64,000 bases of DNA from Streptomyces antibioticus (GCF_001514065.1 NZ_KQ948425.1:110578-174577), one strand, 5' to 3'; positions 50,914-59,347 are shown, counted from the first letter of the stretch. The notes: generated from the sequence alone by a model not told the origin. Translations and numbers: made by a program.

Positions 50914-51031
50914 GGTACCGCTGGATGCGGTACCCCTCACACTCCGTCAGCAGCAGTCCAGGTGGCATGGCCGCCATGTCTGTTCCGCGCAGTACGCCGG
51001 GGTCTGCCGGATCACACCCCAGCCGTGATCC
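50914..51031 (-). repeat. duplicated upstream regulatory repeat, copy 1, with 23-bp palindrome
   Basis: It shares order and most of its bases with 59348-59464: GGTACCGCTG, CCTCACACTCCG, then GGATCACACCCCAG. It ends in the palindrome GGATCAC-N9-GTGATCC (51009-51031). On the minus strand it lies just upstream of the tannase pseudogene, as the other copy lies upstream of the micro-peptide genes, so it probably carries a promoter and operator. Confidence 0.65.
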
Positions 51032-51106
51032 GGCCTGTCATCACCACCCACTCCTGCGAACCCGTGGGCGAGGGTGAGGACCTCGTAGCTGACGTCGACT
51101 GACGCT

Positions 51107-51517
51107 TCAGTTCTCAGGCGAGTCCGCTCCGTCGTGTTCGGCAAAGACCTCGCGTGCCACCGTATAGCTGTCAAACGCGCGAGCTACACCCGCGTAGACG
51201 GCCATCTGGATGAAGGCTTCGACGATCTCCTCCTTGGTCACGCCATTGTGCAAAGCGATCCGCAGCTGGCCCCGGAGCGGCTCGAGGATGCCCAGGCTCG
51301 CCGTGATGGTGACCGAGATGAGAGCACGGGTGCGCAGGTCGAGATGCTCGCTGCGAGTCCATACGTCACCGAAGGCGTGCTCGGTCGCGAGCCGCGTGAA
51401 GTCGTAGGCGTTGCCAGGTTCCGTCGGACCTGGATCGACATACGGCGCCAGGCTGAAACCGAGGATCTCCTCAGCGTTGTTCAGAGCGCGCGTGTAGTCA
51501 GCGCTGTGTTCCGTCAT
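51107..51517 (-). CDS. carboxymuconolactone decarboxylase-family protein
   Basis: 136 residues from the ATG at 51517; the frame opens earlier, but TEHSADYTRALNNAEEI is a natural start. The CMD domain spans about 45-125: DLRTRALISVTITASLG, QLRIALHNGVTKEEIVEAFI and QMAVYAGVARAFDSYTVARE. The AhpD-type CxxC is absent, so it belongs with gamma-carboxymuconolactone decarboxylase-like members rather than the peroxidases. True members decarboxylate 4-carboxymuconolactone in aromatic catabolism, but many relatives have unknown substrates. No other beta-ketoadipate genes are nearby. The neighbouring tannase remnant hints at a former aromatic-ester context (inference). Confidence 0.8.
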   Translation of the reverse strand: MTEHSADYTRALNNAEEILGFSLAPYVDPGPTEPGNAYDFTRLATEHAFGDVWTRSEHLDLRTRALISVTITASLGILEPLRGQLRIALHNGVTKEEIVEAFIQMAVYAGVARAFDSYTVAREVFAEHDGADSPEN

Positions 51518-51683
51518 GGCGCCATTCTGCGCGCTGCCGACCCAAGGCCATCGGACCGGCACGACCCTCGAAATAGTCCACTGTTGTCGAAGTCCACGCG
51601 AACGTCCCCGCCCCTGGTCGTGGGGAGTATGACCAGTGCCGCATCAGGCAACGTTTGCCCTCAAGAGCGACACCTGAGGAGAT

Positions 51684-52494
51684 TCAAAGAGGGCCATCAG
51701 CGAGGCCTGCCGCCTCCGTCGCCTCTTGAAGTTCCTCACGGGCTCCGCGAAGCTGCTCCTCCAGCTCGGCCACCCGGTCCCGGGCTCGTCCTGCGCGGGC
51801 GTCGGCGGCCTGCGTCGCGTCCTGCGCCCCGGTGAGGACGTCCTGGCTTCGGCAGGCCTGCGTCGCCGCCCCTTCGCTGCGCACCCGGGCCCGTTTCACT
51901 CGCTCGCGGCGCGCCTCCCCGCGCCGATCGGACTTGGCTGGCTGGGACTTCGTCCCGCGTGTCGGCGCAGACGCCGCAGCAGCCGGCGGCCGGGGGCGTT
52001 CCGGCAGGACCTCGGGGGTGACAACAGTGAAGTCCACCGTTGCGGATGGCGACTTGGTCAGCCGGGCCGCCGCCCATTCCTCAGCAACCTGCGGGTCGGC
52101 CAGCACGGTGCGCAGGATCTGCTCGACCTCGTGCCGCACCGCTTCCGTCAACGGCAGCCCAGCCTGCTGTGCGAGCTCGGCCGCCTCCCGCGACAGCAGG
52201 GTGATCATCTGGTGCTGTCGGCGGCTCGCCTGGCGCAGTTGCCCGGCATCCAGCGTCCGATGTGCCTGACGCAGCGCTCGCCCAGTTCAGCAGCCGCGCT
52301 ACTTCTTCCGGGCGCTGGCGTACGAACAGGTTCGACGCCCAGGCCGCGAGCGTGGGCCGCCGCAGCGCGGCGAGCCGCTTGGCCGCCTGCGTGTCCTTCT
52401 CCCAGCGGGCCTGCGCCACCCGCGCACCCCGGGCAGAGATGAACTCCTCGGGCCTCAGCCGGTACAACGCGTCGATGGCCTCCTCAACATCCAT
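51684..52494 (-). pseudogene. frameshifted coiled-coil protein of a Streptomyces hypothetical family
   Basis: The 5' part starts at the ATG at 52494 with DVEEAIDALYRLRPEEFISA and DTQAAKRLAALRRPTLAAWA. Near 52280 the frame breaks; the family sequence RQAHRTLDAGQLRQASRRQH continues in another frame into EAAELAQQAGLPLTEAVRHE and VEQILRTVLADPQVAEEWAA. The C-terminal part is an alanine/arginine/glutamate-rich coiled coil ending in ELEEQLRGAREELQEATEAA. Two single-base deletions in LLNW-ERLRQAH would explain the shift. The family is common in Streptomyces and its function is unknown. A sequencing error is possible, but nearby genes are also decayed. Confidence 0.65.
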
Positions 52495-52952
52495 ATCCCT
52501 CAGCCTCCGCCCCGCGGGGCGTCCCGGTGCCGGGCTGCGCCGCGTGACACGACGCATCCCGGCAGGCTTTCACCAGCACGGCCGAAGCCATTACGGCGAG
52601 ACACTGTGGGGCACGGGGAAAGGCCCGTCTCAGTCACAACTGGGAGAAGGCTGCCTTGTGGCGGCTGGACAGCCGACGATCTCGGGCCCAGGCCATATTC
52701 GGCGCTGGAACGGAGCAAGGAGCCACGGCGGTCGAAGCGGTGGTTGTGAAGGCAGCGCCGACCGCCTCGAAGACCGGCCGGTTCGCCGACGAGTTCGTCC
52801 TGGCGTCGGCGACGGTCGTCTCCTACAAGGACCTCTCCGCGGACACGAAGCGGCTCCTGCTCCTGCTGGCAACCGACCAACCGGCGCCTGCGGGCGCTGT
52901 GTTGGGCGTGTCGCGGATGACGACCAGCCGGAGCGGCCTGCAGCCTGAAAAC

Positions 52953-54131
52953 ATGACCGACCTGAGCCACGACCCGCGCTTCCTCCAGGACCCCTACCCC
53001 ACCTACGCGGCCGTGCGGTCCAGTTGCCCCGTGCAGCCCCTGCCCACCGGGTCCGGTGATCACCCCAGCTACGTGGTCACCGGCTACGCGGCAGCCCGGG
53101 AAGCCCTCGGCGACGCTCGGCTCTCGAAGGACACGGCCGCGTTCTTCGCGGGCAAGGAGTCACAGCGTCGGCTGCACCCGGCGGTGGCACACACCATGCT
53201 GGCCACCGATCCACCCCAGCACACCCGGCTGCGCAAGCTGGTGACCAAGGCATTCACGAACAAAGCCGTCGCACAGCTACGCCCGTTCATCGCCCGCGTC
53301 ACCGACGAGTTGCTGGATCAGTGGCCCGTCGGTGAACGCATCGACTTCGTGGCCGGCCTGGCGGTGCCGCTGCCGGTCATCGTGATCTGCGAACTGCTCG
53401 GCGTACCTGCAGGAGACCGCCCCGACGTCCAGCGCTGGTCCGGAGAACTGTTCGCGGCAGGCAACCCCGCCGCCATCGACGCGGCCTCGCATTCCCTGGC
53501 CGACTACATGACGACCCTCATCGCCGCCAAGCGCCTGAACCCCGGCAACTGCCTCCTCGACACACTCATCTCGGCTCGCGACGGAGACGACCGTCTCAGC
53601 GAAGAGGAACTGGTCTCCCTGGCGGTACTGCTGCTCGTGGCCGGGCACGAGACCACCACCAACTTCCTCGGCACCGCCACCCTCGCGCTGCTCCGGCACC
53701 CCGCCGCGCTGGATCGCCTCCACAAGAATCCGGACGACATCCCGGCCGTGCTCGACGAGTTGCTTCGATTCGACTCCCCCGTCAGCACCGCCACCTTCCG
53801 GTTCACCACCGAAGCCGTCACGCTCGGCGGTATCGACATCCCGGCCGGCACCCCGGTACTGATCGCCCTGGGAGCCGCCAACCGCGACCCGGCCCGCTTC
53901 CCATCATCGGACCTGCTCGACCTGGACCGGGACGCCACCGCCCACCTCAGCTTCGGCCACGGCATCCACCGCTGCGTCGGCGCTCCCCTGGCCAAGGCCG
54001 AGGCGGAGATCGCCCTGCGAGCGGTACTGAGCCGGTTTCCCGGAATCCGGCTCGCTGGACCAGCCGACCGGCTGGAGTGGCGCAACACGCGCCTCGTCCG
54101 CGGGCTCGTATCGCTTCCCATCCTGGTGTAA
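52953..54131 (+). CDS. cytochrome P450
   Basis: 392 residues from the ATG at 52953, close to the family norm of 400. Signature elements: I-helix LLVAGHETTTNF, K-helix ELLR, and the heme loop FGHGIHRCVGAP with C341 as iron ligand. The segment TDPPQHTRLRKLVTKAFT is typical of actinomycete CYP105/107-type enzymes. No ferredoxin or reductase gene is adjacent, so electrons must come from elsewhere. The frame stays open to 52656, with coding-like composition and another ATG at 52917; none of these starts has a strong ribosome site, so the N-terminus is uncertain. The substrate is unknown, and at 13 kb from the synthase operon it need not belong to it. Confidence 0.92.
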   Translation: MTDLSHDPRFLQDPYPTYAAVRSSCPVQPLPTGSGDHPSYVVTGYAAAREALGDARLSKDTAAFFAGKESQRRLHPAVAHTMLATDPPQHTRLRKLVTKAFTNKAVAQLRPFIARVTDELLDQWPVGERIDFVAGLAVPLPVIVICELLGVPAGDRPDVQRWSGELFAAGNPAAIDAASHSLADYMTTLIAAKRLNPGNCLLDTLISARDGDDRLSEEELVSLAVLLLVAGHETTTNFLGTATLALLRHPAALDRLHKNPDDIPAVLDELLRFDSPVSTATFRFTTEAVTLGGIDIPAGTPVLIALGAANRDPARFPSSDLLDLDRDATAHLSFGHGIHRCVGAPLAKAEAEIALRAVLSRFPGIRLAGPADRLEWRNTRLVRGLVSLPILV

Positions 54132-54369
54132 CCGTCCGACGGAGCACGAACGCCTACCTGCACGTTCACGCCGTGCCAGCGATGCTTGTGGGAAAAGTCG
54201 GCGCGTCCGTCGCCGATCCGGTCGGGGAACCGTCGCCCGCTCTCGATTCCGCTCCTCTGAGGTCAGGAGCCGGCGCGGCCGGGTCTGGGAGAAGACGTTT
54301 GTTCGGGCGCGATTGGTGCACACGATGAGCTGACACAGCCTTTATCTGACGAAACGGAGAGGCAGCACC

Positions 54370-54648
54370 ATGGGCATCATCGCGTGGATCTTCATCGGCC
54401 TGCTCGCCGGCGCCATCGCCAAGCTCCTGATGCCGGGCAAGGACCCCGGCGGCATCATCATCACCATGCTCATCGGGATCGCCGGCGGTCTGCTCGGCGG
54501 CTGGCTCGGCAAGGTCGCCTTCGGCGTCGACTCCATCGACGGGTTCTTCGACCTCTCCACCTGGATCGCCGCGATCGCCGGCTCCGTCATCCTGCTCGCC
54601 CTCTACCGCCTCGTCACCGGCAGCCGGCACTCGCACCGCCACGCATGA
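54370..54648 (+). CDS. GlsB/YeaQ/YmgE-family small membrane protein
   Basis: 92 residues. Three hydrophobic helices with the family's glycine pattern: GIIAWIFIGLLAGAIAKLLM, GGIIITMLIGIAGGLLGGWL and WIAAIAGSVILLALYRLV, with PGKDPGG in the first loop. The family (also called transglycosylase-associated) is small, stress-linked and membrane-embedded, with no proven activity. GGAGAGGCAGC precedes the ATG. A strong hairpin follows the gene, so it is probably monocistronic. Confidence 0.92.
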   Translation: MGIIAWIFIGLLAGAIAKLLMPGKDPGGIIITMLIGIAGGLLGGWLGKVAFGVDSIDGFFDLSTWIAAIAGSVILLALYRLVTGSRHSHRHA

Positions 54649-54683
54649 CCCCCTGAAGGCACAACGCCTCCGGACACCCCTGA

Positions 54684-54721
54684 GACGGCTCCCTCCCCTG
54701 TTCACAAGGAAGGGAGCCGTC
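54684..54721 (+). terminator. strong hairpin terminator after the GlsB-like gene
   Basis: GACGGCTCCCT (54684-54694) and AGGGAGCCGTC (54711-54721) form a perfect 11-bp stem with a 16-base loop, 35 bases after the stop codon. Confidence 0.85.
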
Positions 54722-55088
54722 AGCGTGTACGGGTGGACCACCCGGTGGTGGCCCGTACCCCCGAACAACGTGATCGTTGCGCCTCTCGCCGCGCCGGACG
54801 CTACGGCGCGAGCCGCCGTGTTGGAGGCGAATCGCGCCAGGCCCCCGAACGCGACTGCCCCGAATCCCTCCGCCCGCCCAGGCATGGCGCTGCGCCTCCT
54901 TCACCGTCTCCCCTACCCGCCGTACCCGGCAGGCCGGGGAGACGACCCAGCTCGCTGGCTGACCCGACCTCCATCACAGGAAGGGCAGTATTCCGGGTAG
55001 ATGCTGGAGATGCCCGGTGGCCTGCGCCAATGAAGGATGCAGGACCTCGTGGCGCTGTCCGTGGCGGCGACCGGAAGGATGAGTCGAT
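54722..55088. other. intergenic region, nothing recognised
   Basis: 367 bases. Several frames are open because of the GC content, but no family, signal or repeat stands out. GGAAGGATGAG near its end is the ribosome site for the next gene. Confidence 0.4.
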
Positions 55089-55805
55089 ATGGCACGTTCG
55101 CGTGCGGAAGCGAGCATCAGGCATCCACGGCACGAACGCAGGGGCGAAGCCCGGCTGCCTGCGGTCGTCGCGACGCTCGCCGCGATCGCCCTCTACTTGT
55201 TCCTGCCGCAGCGGCTGCTGATCGCTCCGCGCTACGTGCTGCCCGCCCTGGAGTGCCTGCTGCTCATTCCGCTGATCGCGATCAACCCGAAGCGTCTGAC
55301 CCGGCAGACGAAGGCGTTCCGGGTGCTGTCTCTCACGCTCGTGGCGGTCATTGCCGTCAGCAATCTCGTGGCGTTGGGCATCCTGGTCCACGAGCTGGTG
55401 TACGCCGGAGTGAAGGACGGCCGGTCCCTACTGATCGCGGCACTACAGGTATGGCTCACCAACATCATCGTCTTCGGCCTGGCCTACTGGGAACTGGACC
55501 GCGGCGGCCCAGTCAGCCGCACCCAAGTGCCCCGCTCGGCGCTACCCCTGGCGGATTTCCGTTTCTCGCAGGACGAGAATGACGACGCCATCCAAGAAGT
55601 GGCCGACGGCGCCAGCGGCACCTCCGACTGGGTCCCCACTCTCGTGGACTACCTCTATGTGTCGGTCACCAACTCCACGGCGTTCAGCCCGACCGACACG
55701 ATGCCGCTGTCGACCCGCGCAAAGCTCCTGATGAGCATCCAGAGCGTCTCCGCCCTGCTCACCTCACTCCTCGTGATCGCCCGAGCTGTGAGCATCCTCC
55801 ACTGA
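55089..55805 (+). CDS. uncharacterised multi-pass membrane protein
   Basis: 238 residues. A basic N-terminus precedes hydrophobic segments at about 26-42, 48-66, 80-102 and 112-134, and a final one at 212-236. Between the last two lies a hydrophilic stretch rich in D and E (FRFSQDENDDAIQEVADGAS), then YLYVSVTNSTAFSPTDTMPL, which resembles the pore and pre-pore region of two-helix ion channels or the matching part of DUF1345 proteins. I cannot assign a function. The ribosome site GGAAGGATGAG lies before the ATG. It stands alone, with no gene close downstream. Confidence 0.75.
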   Translation: MARSRAEASIRHPRHERRGEARLPAVVATLAAIALYLFLPQRLLIAPRYVLPALECLLLIPLIAINPKRLTRQTKAFRVLSLTLVAVIAVSNLVALGILVHELVYAGVKDGRSLLIAALQVWLTNIIVFGLAYWELDRGGPVSRTQVPRSALPLADFRFSQDENDDAIQEVADGASGTSDWVPTLVDYLYVSVTNSTAFSPTDTMPLSTRAKLLMSIQSVSALLTSLLVIARAVSILH

Positions 55806-56114
55806 CGGCCGGCCACACCAGCGACCGCCCACCGTAAGCAGTGAGGACTGGTGAAGGCAGCCCTGGGGCTGAACGTCCTGCCCGCTCTCGGGGGCAAGCT
55901 CGCAAACATGTCCGAGAAACTCTCTGGTCGCATCCGCGTTCGCGGCGGCGCGTCGGGGACGACGTGGGAGGCGCGTGCTGCGTCGGTGAGTGGGACAGCT
56001 CTGCGGGTGCCGGTTATCTCCCGGTCCGCAGCCCGGCGCCGGTCGCGTCGGGCTGCCCACGCGTGAAGGGGCTCCTCTTGCTCCCTCGTCCCAGCCTCCT
56101 GGTCCTCGTTGTCG
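55806..56114. other. intergenic region, nothing recognised
   Basis: About 310 bases between convergent genes. A frame open from 55851 encodes arginine-rich sequence typical of GC-rich non-coding DNA. I see no clear terminator hairpin. Confidence 0.35.
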
Positions 56115-56845
56115 TCAGACCCTAGACCAGGCCACCGTCTGCCCTTCAGGGGTGACGGTGACCTCGAACTGATCCAGGCCCGGGGCGCCGTCGCCGCGCC
56201 ATCGGGTGATGGTCTCCTCGACGTCGTCCCACAGGCGAGTGGGTCCGCCCCGGCGGACGGTCCCGGTCTCGCCGTCCTGAACGACGGCGGCCCAGGCGCC
56301 GGCGGCCACGTCGATCAGGAGGTGTTCCATTCGGCCGTCCGGGTCAAGGGTGAGTCGTTGCTCGTGGGGGGCGGCGAGCTGGGCGACGAACCGCGTACTC
56401 CAGTCGTCCAGAGCATCCGCATAGAGCAGGGTGGTGCGTTCCTCGCCGTCGTCGATGTCGGGCAGGAGGCCGAGCGGGGGCGGAAGCTGAGGGCGGGCGA
56501 TCATGAATGAGACGTGGCCGTCGAGGAGTGGGCCGCGGGCGGTGCCGTCCTCGCCGACGGTGAGCCGGGCGAGTTCGGAGGAGTGGAGCCACCCGGAGGC
56601 GGTGGCGAGGATGATCCCGCCGGGCCGGGTCTGCTCCACCCACGTATAGGGGAGCTCGGTGACCGCGCAGGTCGCAATCAGCCGGTCGTAGCGGGCGCCG
56701 TCGGGATGGCCGGCCAGCCCGTCGCCTGTGATCAGCAAGGGGGCGTACTCGGCGTGCCCGAGCGCGGAGCGGGCCCGGGTGGAGACCTCTGGGTCCACTT
56801 CCATGGACGTCACGAGGTCTTCGCCCAGGCGCGTAGCCGGTTCCG
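56115..56845 (-). pseudogene. C-terminal part of a graspetide-type (ATP-grasp system) O-methyltransferase
   Basis: The recognisable part begins at RLGEDLVTSMEVDPEVSTRA, the end of the SAM-binding fold of protein-L-isoaspartate-like methyltransferases, and continues with LLITGDGLAGHPDGARYDRL, YTWVEQTRPGGIILATASGW and SFMIARPQLPPPLGLLPDID to QFEVTVTPEGQTVAW. These features are characteristic of methyltransferases encoded with ATP-grasp peptide maturases. The first 100 or so residues, including the glycine-rich SAM loop, are missing; upstream sequence to 57005 is open but unrelated. No ATP-grasp enzyme or precursor gene is nearby, so this is an orphan remnant. The family call rests on remembered sequence patterns. 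Confidence 0.7.
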
Positions 56846-57132
56846 GCGGCGGCCCCCTTCCTGCATATTCGGTTCCCACCCCTACCGGGGCAGGCAACGA
56901 CGACCGGACCCTCTCGAACGCTCTCGGCCACCACGACAAAACCACCACCCGCCGGCTCAACGAGACGGGCGGGACCCGGAGCCGATACGCCGTTGGGGAG
57001 CACACACGGTCACCGGCAGGTTGGGTTCCTCGAGCAACTGGCGACAGTTGATTACGAGAGTCCGCCAGTACCGAGGCCGGATGACCCCAGTTGACGGCCT
57101 GTCGCGCTCAGGCTCAACCGCCCACAACACCG

Positions 57133-57180
57133 TCGGTGACAACCAGCCTGCCTATGTGACAACCATCGTGCTTCGGCTCA
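57133..57180. repeat. 48-bp direct repeat, copy 1
   Basis: It matches 57937-57984 at 40 of 48 positions, both beginning TCGGTGACAAC and ending CGCTTCGGCTCA or TGCTTCGGCTCA. The two copies flank the small membrane protein gene at 57458-57919. Confidence 0.8.
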
Positions 57181-57210
57181 TCTCATGAGCCGAAGCACGG
57201 AAGTTGTCAC
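57156..57210. repeat. long compound hairpin with GTGACAAC outer arms
   Basis: Outer arms GTGACAAC (57156-57163) and GTTGTCAC (57203-57210), inner arms CGTGCTTCGGCTCAT (57167-57181) and ATGAGCCGAAGCACG (57185-57199), all perfectly complementary, separated by matching 3-base internal loops and a CTC apex: 23 paired bases per side. Confidence 0.9.
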
Positions 57211-57457
57211 CAGGGGAGCCAGAAGAACCGGTGTACAGGACCGTCGAAGCGGCCTGGTTGTCACCAGCGAAGCACGCGGCTTGTCAGACATGCTCACTCG
57301 GCAGCCCTTCTATCACCAGGGGCGAAGATCGACAGCCTCTGGCTCCCCGAGGCGGTTCCATGCGGCGACACTTCACCACAACCGCGTCGCGCTCCTGTGC
57401 GTCCTACCACTGAGCGCCGGCAGGAGTCGGCTACCCCGGGGGATCAGGACGCGAGTC

Positions 57458-57919
57458 ATGCAGAAGTACGCGATCGTCCAGCACATCACACGGTTCTTTT
57501 GGCCTTGGCGTGGCGCGAAGCGGCAGCCGCCCACCTCCGTCCGGCGACTGGTGGGGCTCTGGCTGTTCGCGCTTGCCTTCGGGGCCGGGTTCACCGCGCT
57601 CGGCTGGGATGATGTCGACGGCAGCTTCCTCATGGCGCTGCTGCTCCTCTTCTATGTCGTCGACGACATCAGCGACGGGGTACCGCACCGCTGCCCGGCC
57701 GCACTGGCCGCGGTAACAGTCCTGTGGGGCGCCACCCGGCTCACCAGCGCCGTCCTGCCCGACTCCCTCGACAACGCCTGGGCGCAGAGCGCCGCCGCCG
57801 CTGTCGGTGTCACGCTCGGGTTGGCAGTGAGCGCAGCGATCACACGGCTTCCGGAGCACCGAACGCATCGACCCGTCGAGGGACACGACTCCGGGTTCGG
57901 CGGACAAGACTCCCGGTAA
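57458..57919 (+). CDS. uncharacterised four-helix membrane protein
   Basis: 153 residues from the ATG at 57458; GGGGGATCAGGA lies upstream. Hydrophobic segments are LVGLWLFALAFGAGFTAL, FLMALLLLFYVV, AALAAVTVLWGATRLTSAVL and AAAAVGVTLGLAVSAAIT, and the C-terminus is charged (HRTHRPVEGHDSGFGGQDSR). I recognise no family. The gene sits between two copies of the 48-bp repeat, which may mark it as part of a small transferred or duplicated unit. Confidence 0.6.
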   Translation: MQKYAIVQHITRFFWPWRGAKRQPPTSVRRLVGLWLFALAFGAGFTALGWDDVDGSFLMALLLLFYVVDDISDGVPHRCPAALAAVTVLWGATRLTSAVLPDSLDNAWAQSAAAAVGVTLGLAVSAAITRLPEHRTHRPVEGHDSGFGGQDSR

Positions 57920-57936
57920 GGACATAGCCGCCGACC

Positions 57937-57984
57937 TCGGTGACAACAAACCCGCCTTTGCGACACCAATCGCGCTTCGGCTCA
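57937..57984. repeat. 48-bp direct repeat, copy 2
   Basis: Partner of 57133-57180. It lies directly upstream of the helicase-tail pseudogene, whose first recognisable codons begin within a few bases of its end. Confidence 0.8.
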
Positions 57985-57986
57985 AC

Positions 57987-58654
57987 CGTCACCCGCGACT
58001 ACGCGAACGTCCACGGACACTGCCTGCCCGGCAACTCCGTCGTGTGGGACGACTTCGCCCTCGGAACGTGGCTCAAGACCCAGCGAGCCGCAGCCAAGAA
58101 GGCGCGTGAGAACTCCGCACGCCGCGCGAACGGGGAAACCGGCATCTCGTACGCCGAGGAAATGTCACCGTCCCGTATGCAGGCGCTCGAAGAGATCGAT
58201 CCCGGGTGGTGCCCGGAGTGGGAGCACCTGGGCACGCCGTCTGCGGTTGTTGCTCCGGCACGTCCAGGCCGGGGGCGCGCTGCCCGCCAAGGCGGGTGAA
58301 CTGGTGGTGCAAGACGAAGATCTCGCGGTGTGGATCGCCGGACAGACCGCTACGTGGGACAAGCTGACCCCGGCACAGCACCACCTCCTGGAAAGCCTCG
58401 GCATCGATCCGGACACTACAGAGCAGGTGCGGCCGGTGCGGCGGTCGCAGGATGAGTTGTGGGAGCGGAACATGGCCGCAGCCCGCCAGTTCCACGCCCG
58501 CGAGGGACACCTTCATGTGGGTCGCCAGCACCATGAGGACGTTGATGGAGAGCTTGTGGGCTTGGGGTCCTTCATCTCCAACGCCCGAAGGCGCGCAGAC
58601 AAGTTCAGCCCTCAACGACGCGATGCACTGACCGCGTTGGGCATGCCCTGGTAA
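57987..58654 (+). pseudogene. helicase-associated-domain tail of a large Streptomyces helicase, frameshifted
   Basis: The first part, VWDDFALGTWLKTQRAAAKK to MQALEEIDPGWCPEWE, and the second, LRLLLRHVQAGGALPAKAGE to GLGSFISNARRRADKFSPQR and DALTALGMPW, are helicase-associated repeats as found at the C-terminus of large Streptomyces DEAD/DEAH helicases. The frame changes by one base near 58225. The N-terminal helicase motor is absent. The stop after GMPW corresponds to the normal end of the family (often GMRW), so this is a true 3' end whose 5' part was lost. Confidence 0.75.
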
Positions 58655-58866
58655 TAGCCGAGCCTGACAGGGACGGTCCGGGCAGGGAACTGCGGGACAG
58701 CCGCGATGGCGGACGATCCCGTGAGGGGCGGCAGAGCACTCTGCCCATGCCCGGTGCAAAGCCTGCCGTCCCTGCTCAGCCACCAATACGGGCAAACGGA
58801 GCCCGGACTGCGCGCAGGCACAGCCCGGGCCCAACGACGCGTCCCGAGCTGACGACGCGTTCCCCT

Positions 58867-58989
58867 TTACGGAACGCCCGGCCCGCCACCGCAACAGGCG
58901 ACGGTCTGGGCCTGGTCGGCATTGGCAAGCGGCACTATCGCGAGCACCGCCGCCAAGGCCACGAACAAACCGAGTACAGCTTTGCGCAT
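58867..58989 (-). CDS. micro-gene for a secreted Cys-Cys peptide (paralogue 1)
   Basis: 40 residues from the ATG at 58989, with AGGAG five bases upstream. MRKAVLGLFVALAAVLAIVP continues to LANA, a textbook signal peptide with an A-x-A cleavage site, leaving a predicted mature peptide DQAQTVACCGGGPGVP. It is the last of three tandem paralogues on the same strand, 57 bases after the second. All share MRKA, the ADQ cleavage region and VACCGG. No lipobox is present, so the peptide should be released rather than lipid-anchored. I know no described family. The adjacent cysteines could form a vicinal disulfide, bind metal or be modified. Confidence 0.8.
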   Translation of the reverse strand: MRKAVLGLFVALAAVLAIVPLANADQAQTVACCGGGPGVP

Positions 58990-59046
58990 CACAACTCCTG
59001 GCGAGGGGAAACCTGGTGCAGCCCTTCTACTGCCGGTAAAAGACCG

Positions 59047-59163
59047 TTACGGCGGGATGGGATGGCCCCCACAGCACGCGACAGCCTGCAGCTGATCGGC
59101 GTTGGCAAGCGGCACTACGGCGAGTACCGCCGCCACGAACAAGCCGAGCGCGGCTTTACGCAC
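59047..59163 (-). CDS. micro-gene for a secreted Cys-Cys peptide (paralogue 2)
   Basis: 38 residues from the GTG at 59163, with GGAGG five bases before it. It begins MRKAALGLFVAAVLAVVPLA, has a signal peptide ending in ANA, and leaves the predicted mature peptide DQLQAVACCGGHPIPP. It starts 31 bases after the stop of paralogue 3, so the two are probably on one transcript. Compared with its neighbours, the hydrophobic core is two residues shorter and the tail is HPIPP instead of glycine-rich. Conservation of VACCGG between divergent tails argues for selection on that core. Confidence 0.8.
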   Translation of the reverse strand: MRKAALGLFVAAVLAVVPLANADQLQAVACCGGHPIPP

Positions 59164-59194
59164 TGTCTCCTCCTGGTTGGGAAGCGGGAGCTGG

Positions 59195-59320
59195 TCAGTG
59201 ATCCACCCCGCCACCGCCACCGCAGCAGGCGACGGTTTCGGTCTGATCGGCGCCAGCCAGAGGTGCCACGGCGAGCACCGCTGTCAGGGCGACGAACACA
59301 GCCAGCACGGCTTTACGCAC
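59195..59320 (-). CDS. micro-gene for a secreted Cys-Cys peptide (paralogue 3, first in the operon)
   Basis: 41 residues from the GTG at 59320, with GGAGG five bases upstream. It begins MRKAVLAVFVALTAVLAVAP, has a signal peptide ending in AGA, and leaves the predicted mature peptide DQTETVACCGGGGGVDH. It is the most upstream of the three and nearest to the regulatory repeat at 59348-59464, so its promoter probably serves all three. The identical ribosome site and first codons in paralogues 2 and 3 (GGAGGAGACAGTGCGTAAAG) show recent duplication. Confidence 0.8.
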   Translation of the reverse strand: MRKAVLAVFVALTAVLAVAPLAGADQTETVACCGGGGGVDH

Positions 59321-59347
59321 TGTCTCCTCCAAGTAGATGTCGAACCC

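Larger units (their letters stand above)
56846..57457. other. intergenic region carrying GTGACAAC-type repeats
   Basis: No gene is recognised. It holds a long compound hairpin (57156-57210), one copy of a 48-bp repeat, and further copies of GTTGTCACC and CGAAGCACG at 57256-57276. Confidence 0.5.

Noticed and set aside
51836-52442. Plus-strand open frames over the coiled-coil pseudogene
   Set aside because: They are antisense shadows. The minus strand matches a Streptomyces protein family in two frames.
55851-56066. 71-codon plus-strand frame between convergent genes
   Set aside because: Arginine-rich composition typical of GC-rich non-coding DNA, no clear ribosome site and no family.
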